Source: Sipunculus nudus
Lineage: Eukaryota; Annelida; Sipuncula; Golfingiida; Sipunculidae
Reading direction: 5' to 3'
Length of the DNA: 64,000 nucleotides
Assembly: GCA_026874595.1 (NCBI GenBank)
Contig: CM049309.1
Coordinates: 11,768,576-11,832,575 of the forward strand
Shown piece by piece: positions 1 to 12,955 of the stretch. The stretch's first letter is position 1. Every line of letters starts with the position of its first letter. A program made the translations under genes and the position numbers. The notes beneath the pieces are model-generated. The model had not been told where the DNA came from. It saw nothing but the letters and a program-made list of their open reading frames with translations, and did not search any database.

Positions 1-950
1 CACTTAAATATAAATTCATAAAAAATATCTGTTTGAAAATTAGTGAACAGATAATACAGTCCAACCTGTCTGAACGGCCACCTGTAAAATGCGGGCAACT
101 GGTTATTAAGACCACTGGATACAAGTCCCTTTCAAATTTCTGTTACATTATCTATTGACGAACCCTGTGAAATATGACCACCTGGCTATTATGGACTACA
201 GGCAGTTTTTTCTGACCAAAAAGATAAATTACAAATATTTAACTGCCTTATGCGGGCACTCTCTGTGCTACTTCTTGTCCAGTGACTGGTCAGTGGATTG
301 CCCGTGAGTGAAGTTGCAGTCACTTGCATGGGCTCACTGTTTGTTTTATTGGTGTACGCATGTACCAAACACAGGCTGCCGCTGGTGGTTTTTGCAGCCC
401 CTGGGCCAACCCTGGACTCATTGCCAAAGCTGGGCCACATAAATGACTCTCACAACCTGCAAATTTACATGAATGGAGGTCCCCTGAAGTTAATCTTTGA
501 TCTTTGCCCCTGAGGTCTGTCATTAATCTATTCAGTGGATCAGAAGAAAACATTTTTCACAAAGAGTGAATGGTGTTCCTATGAAGCAAGTGCTGTAAGT
601 AACCAGTGGTGTCATCAAACAATTTTGAGTCGCTCAAAATCTCCATGTCAAAAGAACCTCTATAAATTTGAGTTCAAATACCTTATCAGAATACGTTAAG
701 TGATTGACTTTTTCACATACAACCTTCCGTTATATTCCATTTGTATTTTGTAAATTTCACTATATTGCTGTAAATTGCTGTTGTACAGACAGTATTGGTA
801 CAATGTCTTGCAAGACCAAGCCAGCACGCCCTACTCGACATGAATTAGAACTTAAAAGTAAAAGCTTTGGGTTAACTCTTTATAACTCATCAGCCACTCA
901 CCATGTAGTTTTTAGCTCAGCTGACTTTAAGTCATCTGAACTTTAGCAAT
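1..950. other. Intergenic or intronic sequence, no gene seen
   Basis: No recognisable coding exon is visible on either strand; the short open frames lack family motifs and splice context. Near 55-66 a TA dinucleotide is followed by CAGTCCAACCTGTCTG and then text resembling the ends of pogo/Tigger-type DNA transposons. No opposite end was found, so this is only a hint. The stretch probably lies in an upstream intron of the ESCO gene, whose 5' exons are not in the window. Confidence 0.5.
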
Positions 951-3900
951 CACTCTTTGTCCGTCGGCCGTCCGGCCGTTAACAGGGCACAAATCGTAAC
1001 CGCTGGACCTAGAATCTTGTAACTTTGCATTCTGAGAGGTCCATGAAAAATCTCTTTGGAAACCAGAAATTAGGTCTCTGTTACCCATATTCTTTGAGCT
1101 ATGGGGCCACAAAGTACCCCCCAGAATAGTCAAAAATACAAAAACTTCAATATCTCATTAACTACATCACTGATGGTCATGATTTTTGGCATACACATTG
1201 ATCATGAGATGTGTCATCAGTTCCTGCAAACTGGTGGTGCCACCTGTATTTTTAGATTTTTTTATGAATTTTTTTCTCTATTTTTGAGACCTTTAAAAAT
1301 TTGAACATCTGTTAACGGGCACAAATTGTAAAGACTGGACCTAGAATCTTCATTCTATACACACTGAGAGACCTATAAAAAGTCTCCATGGAAACCAGAA
1401 ATTAGGTCTCTGTTACCCATATCCTTCGAGCTATGGGGCCATAAAGTACCCCCCAGAATAGTCAAAAATTTCAAACAAAAACTTCAATATCTCATCAACT
1501 TCATCACTGATGGACATGATTTTTGGCATACATATTGATCATGAGATGTGTCATCAGTTCCTGCAGACAGGCGGTGCCACCTGTATTTTTTCGATTTTTT
1601 TACAAATTTTTTTCTCTATTTTTGAGACCTTTAAAAATTTGAACATCTGTTAACAGGGCACAAATCGTAAAGACTGGACCTAGAATCTTCATTGTTGACA
1701 CACTGAGAGACCTATGAAAAGCCTCCATGGAAACCAGAATTTAGGTCTCTGTTACCCATATCCTTTGAGCTAAGGGGCCCCAAAGTACCCCCCAGAATAT
1801 TCAAAAATTTCATACAAAAACTTCAATAACTCATTAACTACATCACTGATGGTCATAATTTTGGCATACATATTGATCATGAGACGTGTCATCAGTTCCT
1901 GCAGACTGGTGGCGCCACCTGTATTTTTCAATTTTTTATTAATTGTTTTCTCTGTTTTTGAGACCTTTAAAAATGTGAACATCTGTTAACAGGGCACAAA
2001 TCGTAAAGACTGGACCTAGAATCTTCATTCTTGACACACTGAGAGACCTATAAAAAGTTTCCATGGAAACCAGAAATTAGGTCTCTGTTACCCATATCCT
2101 TCAAGGTATAGGGCCCAAAAGTAACCCCCCCCCCCCAGAATAGTAAAAAATTTCATACAAAAACTTCAATATTTCATTAACTTCATCCCTGATGGTCATG
2201 ATTTTTGGCATACATATTGATCATGAGATGTTTCATCAGTTTCTGCAGACTGGTGGTGCCATCTGTATTTTTCTATTTTTTAAGAATTGTTTTCTCTATT
2301 TTTGAGACCTTTAAAAATGTGAACATCTGTCAACAGGGTACAAATCGTAACAACTGGACCTAGAATCTTCATTCTTGACACACTGAGAGACCTATGAAAA
2401 GTCTCCATGGAAACCTGAAATAAGGTCTCTGTTACCCATATATCCTTTGATCTGTTGGGGTCTCAATTACCCCCCAGAATAATGGCAAATTTGATCAAAA
2501 CAAACTGCAACATCTCAATAACTACAACACTGATGGTCATGATTTTTGGCTTACATATTGATCAAGAGGTGTTCCATCAGTTCCTGCAGACTGGTGGCGC
2601 CACCTGTATTTTTTTCAAATTTTTACAATTTTTTTCTCTATTTTTGATACCTTTAAGGATGTAGTTATCTGTCAACAGGGTACAAATCGTAACGACTGGA
2701 CCTAGAATCTTCATTCTTGACACACAGGGAGACCCATGAAAAGTCTCCATGGAAATCTGAAATTATGTCTCTGTTACCCATATCCTTTGAGCTATGGCAC
2801 TCCAAAGTACAGCTCAGAATAATGGAAAATTTGATACAAAAGCTGAAGTATCTGAACAACTAATGCAGAGATCACCATAATTGTTTGCATGGATATTGAT
2901 CATGGAGTGTTTCATCAGTTTCTGCAGATTGCTGACACCACCTGTATTTGTTCGGGTTTTTTTACGAATTTTTTTCTCTATTTTTGAGACCTTTAAAGAT
3001 ATGAAAATCTGTTAACAGGGCACAAATTGTAACAACTGGACCTAGAATCTTCATTCTTGACACACAGGGAGACCCATGAAAGGTCTCCATGGAAACCTGA
3101 AATTAGGTCTCTGTTACCCATATCCTTTAAGCTGTATGGCTCCAAACAACCCCTCCCCCCCCCCCCCCCCAGAATAATGAAAAATTTGATACAAAAACTG
3201 CAGTATCTCAATAACTACAACACTGATGGTCATGATTTTTGGCATACATATTGATCATGAGGTGTTCCATCAGTTTCTGCAGACTGGGTGTGCCACCTCT
3301 ATTTTTTTCAAATTTTTACGATTTTTTTATTCTCTATTTTTGAGACCTTTAAAGAAAAGGTTATCTGTCAACAGGGTACAAATCGTAACAACTGGACCTA
3401 GAATCTTCATTCTTGTCATGCAAGGAGGCCCATGAAAAGTGTCTGTGGAAACCTGAAATTAGGTCTCTGTTTCCCATATCCTTCAAGCTACAGGACTCGG
3501 AAGTATCCCTCAGAATAATGGAAATTTTGATACAAGAGCTAAAGTATCTGAACAACTAATGCAGAGATCACCATGATTCTTTGCATGGATATTGATTATG
3601 GATTGTTTCATCAGTTTCTGCAGACTGGTGGTGCCACCTATATTTTATTCAATTTTTCGAATTTTTTTCTCTTTTTTTGAGACCTCTAAGGATGCTGTCA
3701 TCTGTTAATGTGGCACAAATTGTAACAACTGGACCTAGAATCTTCATTCTTGTCAAGCAAGGAGGCCCATGAAAAGTGCCCCTCAGAATAATGGACAATT
3801 TGATACAAAAGCTGAAGTATCTGAACAACTAATGCAGAGATCACCATGATTCTTTGCATGGATATCGACCATTAAGTGTTTTTATTAGTTTCAGCAGACT

Positions 3901-3960
3901 GGTGGAGCCACATGTATTTTTTTTAAAGTCTATGCATTTTATCTCTATTTTTGAGATATA
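950..3960 (+). repeat. Tandem array of nine ~340-bp units (family A)
   Basis: The anchor CTGGACCTAGAATCTT recurs near 1002, 1335, 1673, 2010, 2354, 2697, 3036, 3390 and 3729, a spacing of about 332-354 bp. Each unit also holds a GTCTCTGTTACCCATAT block, a run of Cs of variable length, a CATGATTTTTGGCATACA block and, near its end, the near-palindrome GGTGGYGCCACC. Copies are diverged and some are partial (the last lacks an internal block), so the array is old. The short open frames inside it are repeats of one another and not genes. A leader rich in GGCCGTCCGG precedes the array at about 955-980, and a similar leader precedes the 9880-10730 copies. Confidence 0.9.
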
Positions 3961-4014
3961 TAAATACAGACACAATCTTGGACTGTTGGTTTAATCTGTT
4001 TGATGCTTGAGTTG

Positions 4015-4400
4015 AATGGGTATATACTGCCATTCAGATGATAAAATTTCCTTTTGCGAATCTCTTCCTAGTCAGCTGAGCGTCATGACCCATGGGTCAC
4101 TTGTTTGTTGGGCTTACTGCCCCATTGCCAATGAAGATATTTCTGTTAAACATAAACTAATGTTCTGTGATATTACACATGGATTATCTAGGTTGAGTTT
4201 TATTATAGACACATATTCAATGAGGTCAGAGTTCAATAGCCTAATTTATGCTGTCGCTGCTATCACTTAGCAGGAATATAATGGATTTTCATGAAACTCA
4301 GTAGAAATATTTAACAATATAATATCTAACTCAAGTCTGATTCCAGCCAAAATTGATGCATATATAATGAGGTCAGAGGTCACCAGAAATATGACAGGCT
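4015..4400 (+). repeat. Dispersed repeat following array A
   Basis: This sequence contains the 14-nt palindrome TGACCCATGGGTCA at 4086-4099, followed by text such as GCTAATGAAGATATTTCTGTTAAAC. That text recurs in diverged form at 6765-7330 and, in part, at 8015-8260 within the ESCO introns. The palindrome recurs imperfectly near 10700 and 22165, each time with CATGRCCCATKGGTCACTT. It appears to be the distal end of the same mobile unit that carries the 340-bp array, but the exact borders cannot be set by eye. Confidence 0.5.
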
Positions 4401-4596
4401 TATTATGCACCCCAGTGGTGCTCTTTGTTTTCTGAATGCCCTGACCAGCAAGCCCTGTTGTCCTCAGACGACTTGTTTCTGACCTTTTTTATACCATTTT
4501 CCATTAAATCCAGAATTACAGCACTGCATTAGAGTGCAGATCTCTATTTACCATGTGTTATTTACTCTCTAATTATTTATATTCTTACATTGCCAG

Positions 4597-7500
4597 GTGT
4601 CAGTATTGAAGCAGGTTATGGATGAGGATCTCGGATTTTGTGATCAGACACCGGGAGTCAAAACAAACAGCAAGGTAAGACTGATGGAAGTGATGTGTAG
4701 ATTAATCAGTTATATTGATTATTAGTTATTTTCTTTCATAATTAATCAAATTGGCCTTTTGTTTATTTGATCATGAACATTTATGTAAGCTCATGCACAG
4801 AAAACATCTATATACTACTAAAATTGTCCAGTCTGTATGTTTGTTTGTCCCAGAACTCCAGCAGAAATGGACAGTGGGCCAGTTTTGCTATCAGTCAGAT
4901 GCTATAACTTACAGAATGGACACCAATTTGGCCCTTCCACTTGCACACAATCAAATTCAATGCAGCATAACATCACAGGTCTGTTGCGCTCCCACCTGGC
5001 CATTGCTGACCTTCATCCTGGCCCATTACCACAAAGACACAAATAATTGGTTCTGTATCGTCCTCAGGACGTTCTTACCTTACAGGCCTCGGGAGTTCAC
5101 TACCTAACAGGTCTTGAGAGACTGCATGGCAATATATCCTTCCTCTGCAGTGGGACCCTACAGGTCCCCAGTTTCTAGTATACTCTAAAAATTCAAAACA
5201 AAATACATTATACTGGAGTTTGGACAGGAGACGTGTAAAAAAAGCTGCTTTTGCCCTGAGCTTGTTTAATTCTTTGCCATTGTTTGTTACCATAGTCACA
5301 TGGAACACACCACAAGATATGTCTGATTACATGATTTATGTTTTTATGTGAATACCATTTTTCCATAAGATAATCTGCTGCCATATACCAATAGAATCTG
5401 CTTCCCTGATTTAGAGCCACAATTTTGGTGAAAAAAACAAATACCCTGTATAATATGGACCTAGCTTCACGCAAAAATCCTGGATGATGTTTAATGTATT
5501 TGTGCTAGTCATTGGTATATTAACTGGTTCCATGGTAGTTTTGAGAATGAACTTTTGAGAATGGCAGTCAGACTAACACTTGCCAAAGTCTCTCAGATCT
5601 AGCACAGAAGTTGATGCAACAGACAGCTGTAAGTGTAATTCAGCAAAGCTGAATGACTTGTATATTTGAAGTAGTGAAGCGTAACATCTAATTTAGTTGG
5701 AGGTCTATTACCATCACCATTGTCAAACACGACTGTTATTACATTACTGATCAATATGATCATGACGCTGCCAACAGCAGGGTTATTTATACTAAGGAAT
5801 CAATCAGGCTTTGGTCAAGTTGTTTTGAAGTAGTGTGTTAACGATTGTTTCCCCACGAAAGAAGTCGCATGTCACACAGTCCCCACTGCTAGCCATCTAC
5901 CAGACTAAAAATGCCATCAAAAGGGAGCAGTTCACTTATCATCAATTCTCTGGGGTGGCAAGCCATAATAAAATTATACATAAAGTATTTATAATGAAAA
6001 AATAAATAAGATCAAACTTTGTTATCTAATTAAAATTTAAACCAGTACCTCCATTTATTATCATTCAGCATCGACTGATGTTTCAGGGGTCAATCAGCCT
6101 TCCAAATTATGGTCAATGCAGCAGATAAATAGTTGGAAAATTTTGCTTCCATGCATATGTTTAAAAGTGTCACACGCTGTAAAATTGCACTATTTGGCAT
6201 TGAATTATACTTTTTTCATACTTTTTTTGACGGCGTTATACTTTTTCCTTGTAATATTTTAATAATTTTTTCCTGTATTGGATGTGTTATTTGTGGTGAC
6301 AGAATCATTACATGTGAGGTTTATAACACTTTTCTATATGCAAATTTAAAATTTAAAAACTTTAAATTACAACTTATGATTTTGTATATTCTCTTCATTT
6401 CAGGTGTACCTGTATATTTCTGATAAGAAGATAGTTGGATGTTGTATTGCAGAGTTAGTTACAAAGGCAAGTCATGGAAAGAACTCTAATATTTGTTTTT
6501 GACCAAGGCCTTTTGGTTGTCTTTGAATATAAAATGACAATTGTATGAGGGCTTGATAATTATTAATAATAGTTAACATTTTAGCTCACAGAAACAAGGT
6601 TCAGGAGAGCGCATACCATACGCCTGGTTCAGCATCATCCATACACACCCCCTGGTTAAAGTTGTTGATAACTCCTATAACTCGACAGTCTCTGACCTGA
6701 TTGCTTCCATATTACACATATGTATTGTTTAGGTGGATAGGAATCCCCCCCCCCCCTTATGATTTTTTGGTCAAAGGTCAAGCTCACAGGCCCTGTTTTT
6801 CATGACAAATCAGTGAGAGATTTTTGTTAGGCTCATTTCTCCATTGCTAATGAAGACATTTCAATTATACTTAATACACTGATGTACAGTGACAAAACCT
6901 AACACAGTTATTAAGTTTTTATTATATTTTAATTTCTGGACCAGTAATTAGACAAAATTTGTACAAATCCCAACCCAGCTCAACAACCACTCACCCTATT
7001 GTTTTCATATTTCATAAATGAATTATATGGGGCTTAGGAATCTATCATATAATTTGGAGGTTAAAGGTCAAGGAAACAGGTCAACTTTGTTCATTAAAAC
7101 ATCAGGTTAAAGTTTTTTCTTGGGCTTATTGCTCCATAGCTAATGAAGATATTTCTGTTAAACTTATACTGATGTTTTGTGACATTTCCCATAGATTAAC
7201 TAGGTCTAGTTTTAAGGCAAAATCCACACATTTAATGTGATCAGAGGTCACCAAGCTACCTTATGGTGCAAGTGCGATAACTAATTGGGAAAGAAATGGA
7301 TTTTTATAAACTCAACAGAAATATTAACCAAAATAATATATAGCCAAAACAGTGTAAAGTAAGTTCTTGTATTATTGTGAAAACTCTAAACATAACTAAT
7401 GAAAGAGCTAGGAAAATTAAATTATTATTTGCATGAAACCGTCAATCAACCTATTATGTTATAAAATTGGTCATATTGTGTAGAAAACGCTTTCAATCTC

Positions 7501-8678
7501 ATTGTAATCAAGGCAACAATTTTGATTTATGAAAATTTAAAGCTGATGTTTGAATTTGAAACTTGCAGGGTTATAGGGTAATTCCTGAAGGCCCGGCAGC
7601 AGATAAAACTGAGCAGGTGAAACAAGTGGTGCGGCCCTGGTGTTGTAGAACAGAATCAGAACCAGTTCGTTGTGGCATTAACAGAATCTGGGTGTGTCGT
7701 TCAGAGCGACGAAAGGGTACAGCTACCAAGCTACTAGATTGTGTACGGTAGGTTAACACTCCCTGTCATTTTAACCATAGATCTACAGTCCATGTCAAAA
7801 CCTCAGGTCGAGGAAAAAGCGAAACTATGGATCTTTTCAAATTTAATCATTAAAATCACAATTATCTAATTGCATTTAAGCTTGTTACAAGACCTTAAAT
7901 GAAACTGGAATTTTTAAATGCCTGTCTAAGATGCGACTTATTATGTTATACTAACGGTCCATCTGACACAACCCCAGGCATTTCTGAGGAGGGGATGGTA
8001 CAGGGGAACTCATCTTTTAGTGTCGCCGTGATAACTTACCAGGCTTTTCAAGGATTTTCACAAAACTCACCATAACTACTTAACAATATATTATCTCACC
8101 AGAATTTAATTAAAGGAAAATTCTACACATATTTAATGGGGTCAGAAGTCACAGAGCTTACCTTGTGGTGTCACAGCATTAACTTACCAGAAATATGATG
8201 AACCTCAACAGAAATATCAATAATTCTCACCTAAATTAATTCACGCCTATTTAATGAGGTCCTCATCTTAGGTAAATAGTGCTGATTGTGCTCATGCCTC
8301 AAATCCTTCCAACATTTCTTAAAAAGTGTGGTAAATGAACTAAATTTTGTGTTGACCCTATGCACCTCTCCAAGAACTGAAGCAATGTTTTGTATAATTT
8401 CTGGCAAGCTGTTGAATTCCAAGATTCTTAACCAGTAAATTAAAAAAAAATACTTCTTGCTACCGTATTTTTTTCCAGCATCCTGAGTACAAATAATATG
8501 TATGGTTGCCTTAATGTCACACATTTTCAGTTTGATATTTCATTTCAGATCTACGTTCATCATGGGATATGCTCTCAACAAGAATGAGCTCGCCTTCTCT
8601 GACCCAACACCAGATGGCAGGTCATTTGCCACCAAGTATACAGACAGCCAGGCATTTCTGGTGTACAAGTTCACCTGA
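4597..8678 (+). CDS. Cohesin acetyltransferase ESCO1/2-like (C-terminal exons; 5' end outside window)
   Basis: Four coding exons join in phase: 4597-4674, 6404-6466, 7569-7747 and 8549-8678 (stop TGA 8676-8678). They encode the last 149 residues. ESCO/Eco1 enzymes acetylate the SMC3 head during S phase and so establish sister-chromatid cohesion in the nucleus. Visible family marks, in order, are the VMDEDLGF start of the domain, VYLYISDKKIVGCCIAE, a cysteine pair WCC, the RIWV strand followed by the acetyl-CoA loop RRKGTATKLLD, the signature FSDPTPDG, and the C-terminal FLVYKF. The usual N-terminal region and C2H2-type zinc finger must lie upstream of the window; I found no exon for them in 1-4596. 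Intron 2 seems to use a GC donor (AAG then GCAAGT). The introns hold dispersed repeats and a LINE scrap. ESCO1 versus ESCO2 cannot be decided from this part. Confidence 0.9.
6765..7330 (+). repeat. Dispersed degenerate repeat in ESCO intron 2
   Basis: Two overlapping segments (about 6765-6960 and 7050-7330) resemble 4100-4400: GGTCAAAGGTCAAG, then a GCTAATGAAGA block, then AGAGGTCACC and CAACAGAAATATTAAC. They are diverged relatives of the sequence that follows array A. No coding capacity is seen. Confidence 0.5.
7968..8260 (+). repeat. LINE scrap and dispersed repeat in ESCO intron 3
   Basis: About 45 bp starting near 7970 (CCCCAGGCATTTCTGAGGAG and onward) match the end of a LINE endonuclease coding segment that is present three more times at 13137-13490. 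The following sequence to about 8260 is another diverged copy of the 4100-4400 repeat. Confidence 0.5.
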
Positions 8679-9880
8679 TTTATTCTTGTATATAAAGTGT
8701 TATGTCAAGTCATAAAGCAAAGTGATATAAATGTAAATACACTGTAATTGTATATTGTTTCATATAGGACATTAATGCTCATTTCTTTATCATTAAGAAA
8801 TATATTAAAACAATATGTTAATACATATTTTTCTTTTAAGTTAGTGAATACACATGATTAGAAAGCTGTCAGATCAGTAGCATACATTTAAAAAATGCAC
8901 ACAAACTGCACTGTATTAATGACATCTTTTTTTTTATTTATACTTTTTCTGTCAAACCATTGTTTCTTTGAAACATCTTTTTCTGATGTACAAAAATATA
9001 TTGTGAATAGTTAGGACCAAATTTTTTAAAGTTGTGTTACAGTTAAACAAAAAAAAACTTATTTTGCTTTTGGATATAGCTCTCAGCCTCATTTATTATT
9101 TGACTTATTTTTAGTGTGTGTTTTGCAAAAGTGAACATTGTAGATAAGTTTTTGAGTCCAAGCTGGACATTTTTTTTCAGTTCCCAGTAGAATATTTAAA
9201 CATTAATAATTTCAAAGATCCACATGCACAAAGTTTGATGTAATATAAATAAGAATTGAGGCATTAGACTAGTTAATTACAGATATGTGGGGGGGGGGGG
9301 GTTATATTGGATATAGATTGGGCTGGCATCATTCAGTACAAGAGGGATGGTATAATTCTAGATTGCTCTGACAAAATCGTTATAAAAATATTTATAATGA
9401 ATAGTTATACATATTCATCGAAAAATGAACACCAAAATGAATAAAGTATTAGTGTTTTCTTCAAGCTGCATTGCACAGAAATTCTGCCAATATAAATGAA
9501 AGGGTCTATCAAATGTTCAAGACAAATTAAATGCTGCGGAAACTTTTAGTTGGCTTTATTAAAACATGGCTCTCAGGTATTGTTTAATAGTGCCTCTATC
9601 CCTGCCATTAAACCAATATAGGTTTTCATGTTGTTTTGTTATAAAAAAAAAATCAGTATTTTATTAAAAATCCATTGATCCTAAAAAATGCAAATCATCA
9701 GTATTGACATTTCAACTCACATTCAGCCCCAGCAATATCAGTAATCAGTTCACCAACTCAGCCTGATAATTGTTAGTAACTGTTCTGCCAGTAAATAACC
9801 AGCCCTATAAACTGAACTGGTAGTCAATATATTGGAACACTGATGGTGCTAGAATTGGGTCAGCTTAGCTATAGCAATCA
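8679..9880. other. ESCO 3' UTR and intergenic sequence
   Basis: AT-rich sequence after the ESCO stop. Candidate polyadenylation signals are ATTAAA at 8804-8809 and AATAAA at 9440-9445; neither can be confirmed by eye. A G-run of about 12 lies at 9290-9301. No gene or structured repeat is seen. Confidence 0.4.
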
Positions 9881-10730
9881 ATCTCTGTCTGTTGGCAGTC
9901 CGGTCATCTGTTCACAAATCATTACTGTACGACCTAGAATCTACTTGCTGTACATCCAAGGAGATCCATAAAAAATCTCCCTGGAAACCTGAAATTAGGT
10001 CTCTATTACCCATATACTCAGAGGTATGGGGCTCGTAGGTACCCTCCAGGATTATTGAAAATTTCATACAAAAAGCTCCAATATCTCAATAACTGATGCA
10101 TTGATCGCCATGATTTTTTGCATGCATATTGGACATGGATTATTTCATCAGTTCCTGTAGACTAGTGGCGCCACCAGTATTTTTTAAAAATTTTTTCTCT
10201 ATTTTTGAGATCTTCAAATGAACAAGTCTGGCTGTTAATAGGGCGCAAATTGTAACAGTTAGACCTAAAATCTTATAACTGTACATCCAGGGAGGTCATA
10301 GGCAAATTCCTTGGATACCAGAAATTATGTCAGTGACCTTTTAAAGTGACCTTTACTCTGCAAGATATGTATAAAAACAAGGTTTGAGTACCCTAAAGGA
10401 CAGATTTGCATGACACGTAACAGTTGGATCTAGAAACTTCTAATTTGATTTTGATCCAGGGAGGTTCCTGTAAAAAGTTCTTGGGAATCCTGAAATAATG
10501 ACACTATGACCTATATTCTGCAAGCTGTGTCAAAGAACATGACTTTAACAGTCTAATCACATGGGCACAAATGGTATTAGCTGGATGAAGTTTTAGTCAC
10601 TGTAACCTATATCTAAGGTTTGTTGGCAAAATGTATGATTTTGAGCACTCTGGGAGTCATGTAACCCATTGTTCAAGGTTCCACGTATTAAGCAGAGCGT
10701 CATGGCCCATGGGTCACTTATTTTTTCTTC
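9880..10730 (+). repeat. Degenerate copies of family A repeat
   Basis: About 9885-10230 is a clear relative of one 340-bp unit (CGACCTAGAATCT, GGTCTCTATTACCCATAT, CATGATTTTTTGCATGCATATT, GTGGCGCCACCAGTATTTTT). Two shorter, more diverged starts follow near 10235 and 10390. The block closes near 10700 with the imperfect palindrome seen at 4086. The same order of leader, units and closing palindrome at both loci indicates one dispersed element type. Confidence 0.75.
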
Positions 10731-11860
10731 CAACTGTTTTAAATATTTCTTTGCTCCCATTGCACCATAAAGTCATTTATAAATTGCTAATGGAAGACCT
10801 CATAACCAATCCAAGTAGAACCTTAAAAATCCAGGTGGTTTATTTTTTTATATACATAAAAAAATATTTTTAGGATAATTTTGGGATGTATGCAATTAAT
10901 TGAACAAAAATTTGTATGGACAATGATATTCTTACATTTTAGAAAGACTTGCTTTTTAGGAAATATTGGCCTTTACATGATGATGTCATTCTCTTTTATT
11001 AAAATTGAAGGACAGATTCAGAAAACGAGTATAGAAATAATACCGGTTAATAAAATCCTCTTGTGACGGTTTAAGGATAAAATGCCCGATTTTTTACTGG
11101 TTACTGTGATACTTTAAGAATTGAGAACTCGAGTAACTATTACTAATAGCCAATAGATGTTAAGATTTGAAAAATTCTGTTGTATTTGTTTCCTGCTTGA
11201 ACAGGGTAAGAACCTAGCACATTCTTAAGTGATGACAGGTGTAAATTATGTGTTGTTTGTCCTCTCGAGGAGTGGGACATGTTTCTGCAGAGTGCACTGT
11301 TAATCAATAAATATATATAAATACTCAGTGGTATTGGCTTGTCATTCCAAATAAATACAATTTGTAATAATCCAAGATCAGTATATGTGAGCAGATCCAT
11401 GCGTGTGAGCTAAGATTACATGAGTGCCGAGGGACCAGTTGCAGGAATAAGGGATCATACAGGTGCTACGTCATATAGTTTCTATTGAGATTAAAAACAG
11501 GAATTGGGGTGATGTCCTAATTGCCCTACTAGACACTGTACAGAGGAAAAAGACTCGTCCATTACAGATTTGGATTTTGTGACTGAAGATAATGCTGCGG
11601 GATAAGAGAGGCCTACTTAGAAGTGCATACTGAAGTCAGTGACGAGCCCAGTGTGACAAGCATGTCAGTCACTCTAGAAGAACTGCAACCTTCGTTCTCG
11701 GAGGAGGAGAAAGGAGGACAACAAATGATAAATGTAGCATGTATGATCAATGCCCAGAAGATCATGTGGCTGAAAAGATATACTAAGTTATTAAGAAAGA
11801 CTGAATTAATTTAGGTAATAAAATGTTCACCTTGTGGAGGATTATCATTATTAATGTGCA
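10731..11860. other. Intergenic sequence, nothing recognised
   Basis: AT-rich sequence with short open frames that match no family I know. It lies between a family A repeat copy and the LINE remnant. It may contain further degenerate transposon sequence. Confidence 0.3.
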
Positions 11861-11879
11861 GTAATTTTAATGACCTAAC

Positions 11880-12955
11880 ATTATATAAAATACCAGCTTT
11901 CTATAAACAATTTGGGAGGGTTGTTTATAAATCGGAAGGCCCAGCACCAATATGGAACAATAGCTGTATTAAAATAGAAGGAAAATCTGTATATAATGAA
12001 GCTTTGTTCAACTTGGAATGATATCTGTATCAGATTTATATGACGAATCAGGAGATATTATTACATTTAATACATGGATTAAGAAAGGGACAACAAAGCT
12101 AATGTATACCTTTTGGAGGGGTAAAATAGCAGGTATAAGGTCTTGCTTAAATAATATAATGGAGATTGATACAGACCAGGATCATTCTTATAAAATATTA
12201 TGTAGACATGATCAGGTAACAACACAACTCAATGCTCTAACATCAAAAACCATATATGAATTTCTTTTAAATCAGGTTTCAGCTGGGGAAAATAAGCCAA
12301 ATCAATATTACTCAAGGGTTTATAACACACAAGAAGAAGAGTGGCTTAACATTTTTATGCTTGCAAGACGAAATACAAGAGATAAGAAACTGCAAGAACT
12401 ACAATACAAGACTTTGACAAAAACAATAGTTAATGAGTAGTTATTCAAATGTGGTTTAATTGATGATAATCAATGTACTTTTTGTCAATAGAACATTTGA
12501 TGTTTTATTGTTATTATAGTCAGTCATTTTGGAAGGATTAAGAAACATGGTTGAACAGTAGAACACATATAGAAATTCATTTGATATTGTAAACATTTTA
12601 TTTGGAATATTTGATAAGAAAGATAGGTTTATAGATAATGTCATTACCCTCTTGGCTGAACAGTATATTTACTATTTGAAATGTAATGAGAAATTACCAA
12701 AATTGGATCATTTTAAATTAAAAATTAATGTATATGTAAAAATAGAGCAAATATTGGCAAGGAAAGAAAATAGAAAGCAAGAATTTTATGATAGATGGGA
12801 AAATTTACTGGATAGAGATCAGTAACAGTATAATGACATTCATGTTGATATGTGTTCAATGTATTTATTATATGTACGTCTATTGGTTTTTTTTACTGGT
12901 ATTGTATTGTTGATGTATAATCTCTGTATTTATGTTATCATAATAAAAAAAAACC
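11880..12955 (+). mobile_element. LINE ORF2 C-terminal remnant with A-rich tail
   Basis: Conceptual translation gives the typical post-reverse-transcriptase region of L1-like LINEs in animals: PIWNNSCIKIEGKSVYNE, a one-base frameshift near 12019, then MISVSDLYDESGDIITF, LQELQYKTLTKTI, a stop, and the Cys-rich LFKCGLIDDNQCTFC. A basic C-terminal stretch follows (NRKQEFYDRWENLL). The 140-residue open frame at 12018-12440 is part of this. The element ends in an A-run at about 12945-12953, as expected for a poly(A)-primed insertion. It is dead: frameshift, several stops and no 5' end. The clade is inferred from motif style only. Confidence 0.7.

Noticed and set aside
1101-3555. Series of 60-72-residue open frames
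   Set aside because: They are the same frame repeated in each 340-bp tandem unit, with stops at each junction.
950-3960. CRISPR-like array
   Set aside because: Units are 340 bp without alternating short repeats and unique spacers, in an animal genome.
4751-5107. 118-residue plus-strand open frame in ESCO intron 1
   Set aside because: No recognisable motif, no splice evidence, and it lies in an intron rich in degenerate repeats.
12018-12440. 140-residue open frame as an independent gene
   Set aside because: It is the best preserved part of a frameshifted LINE ORF2 remnant.
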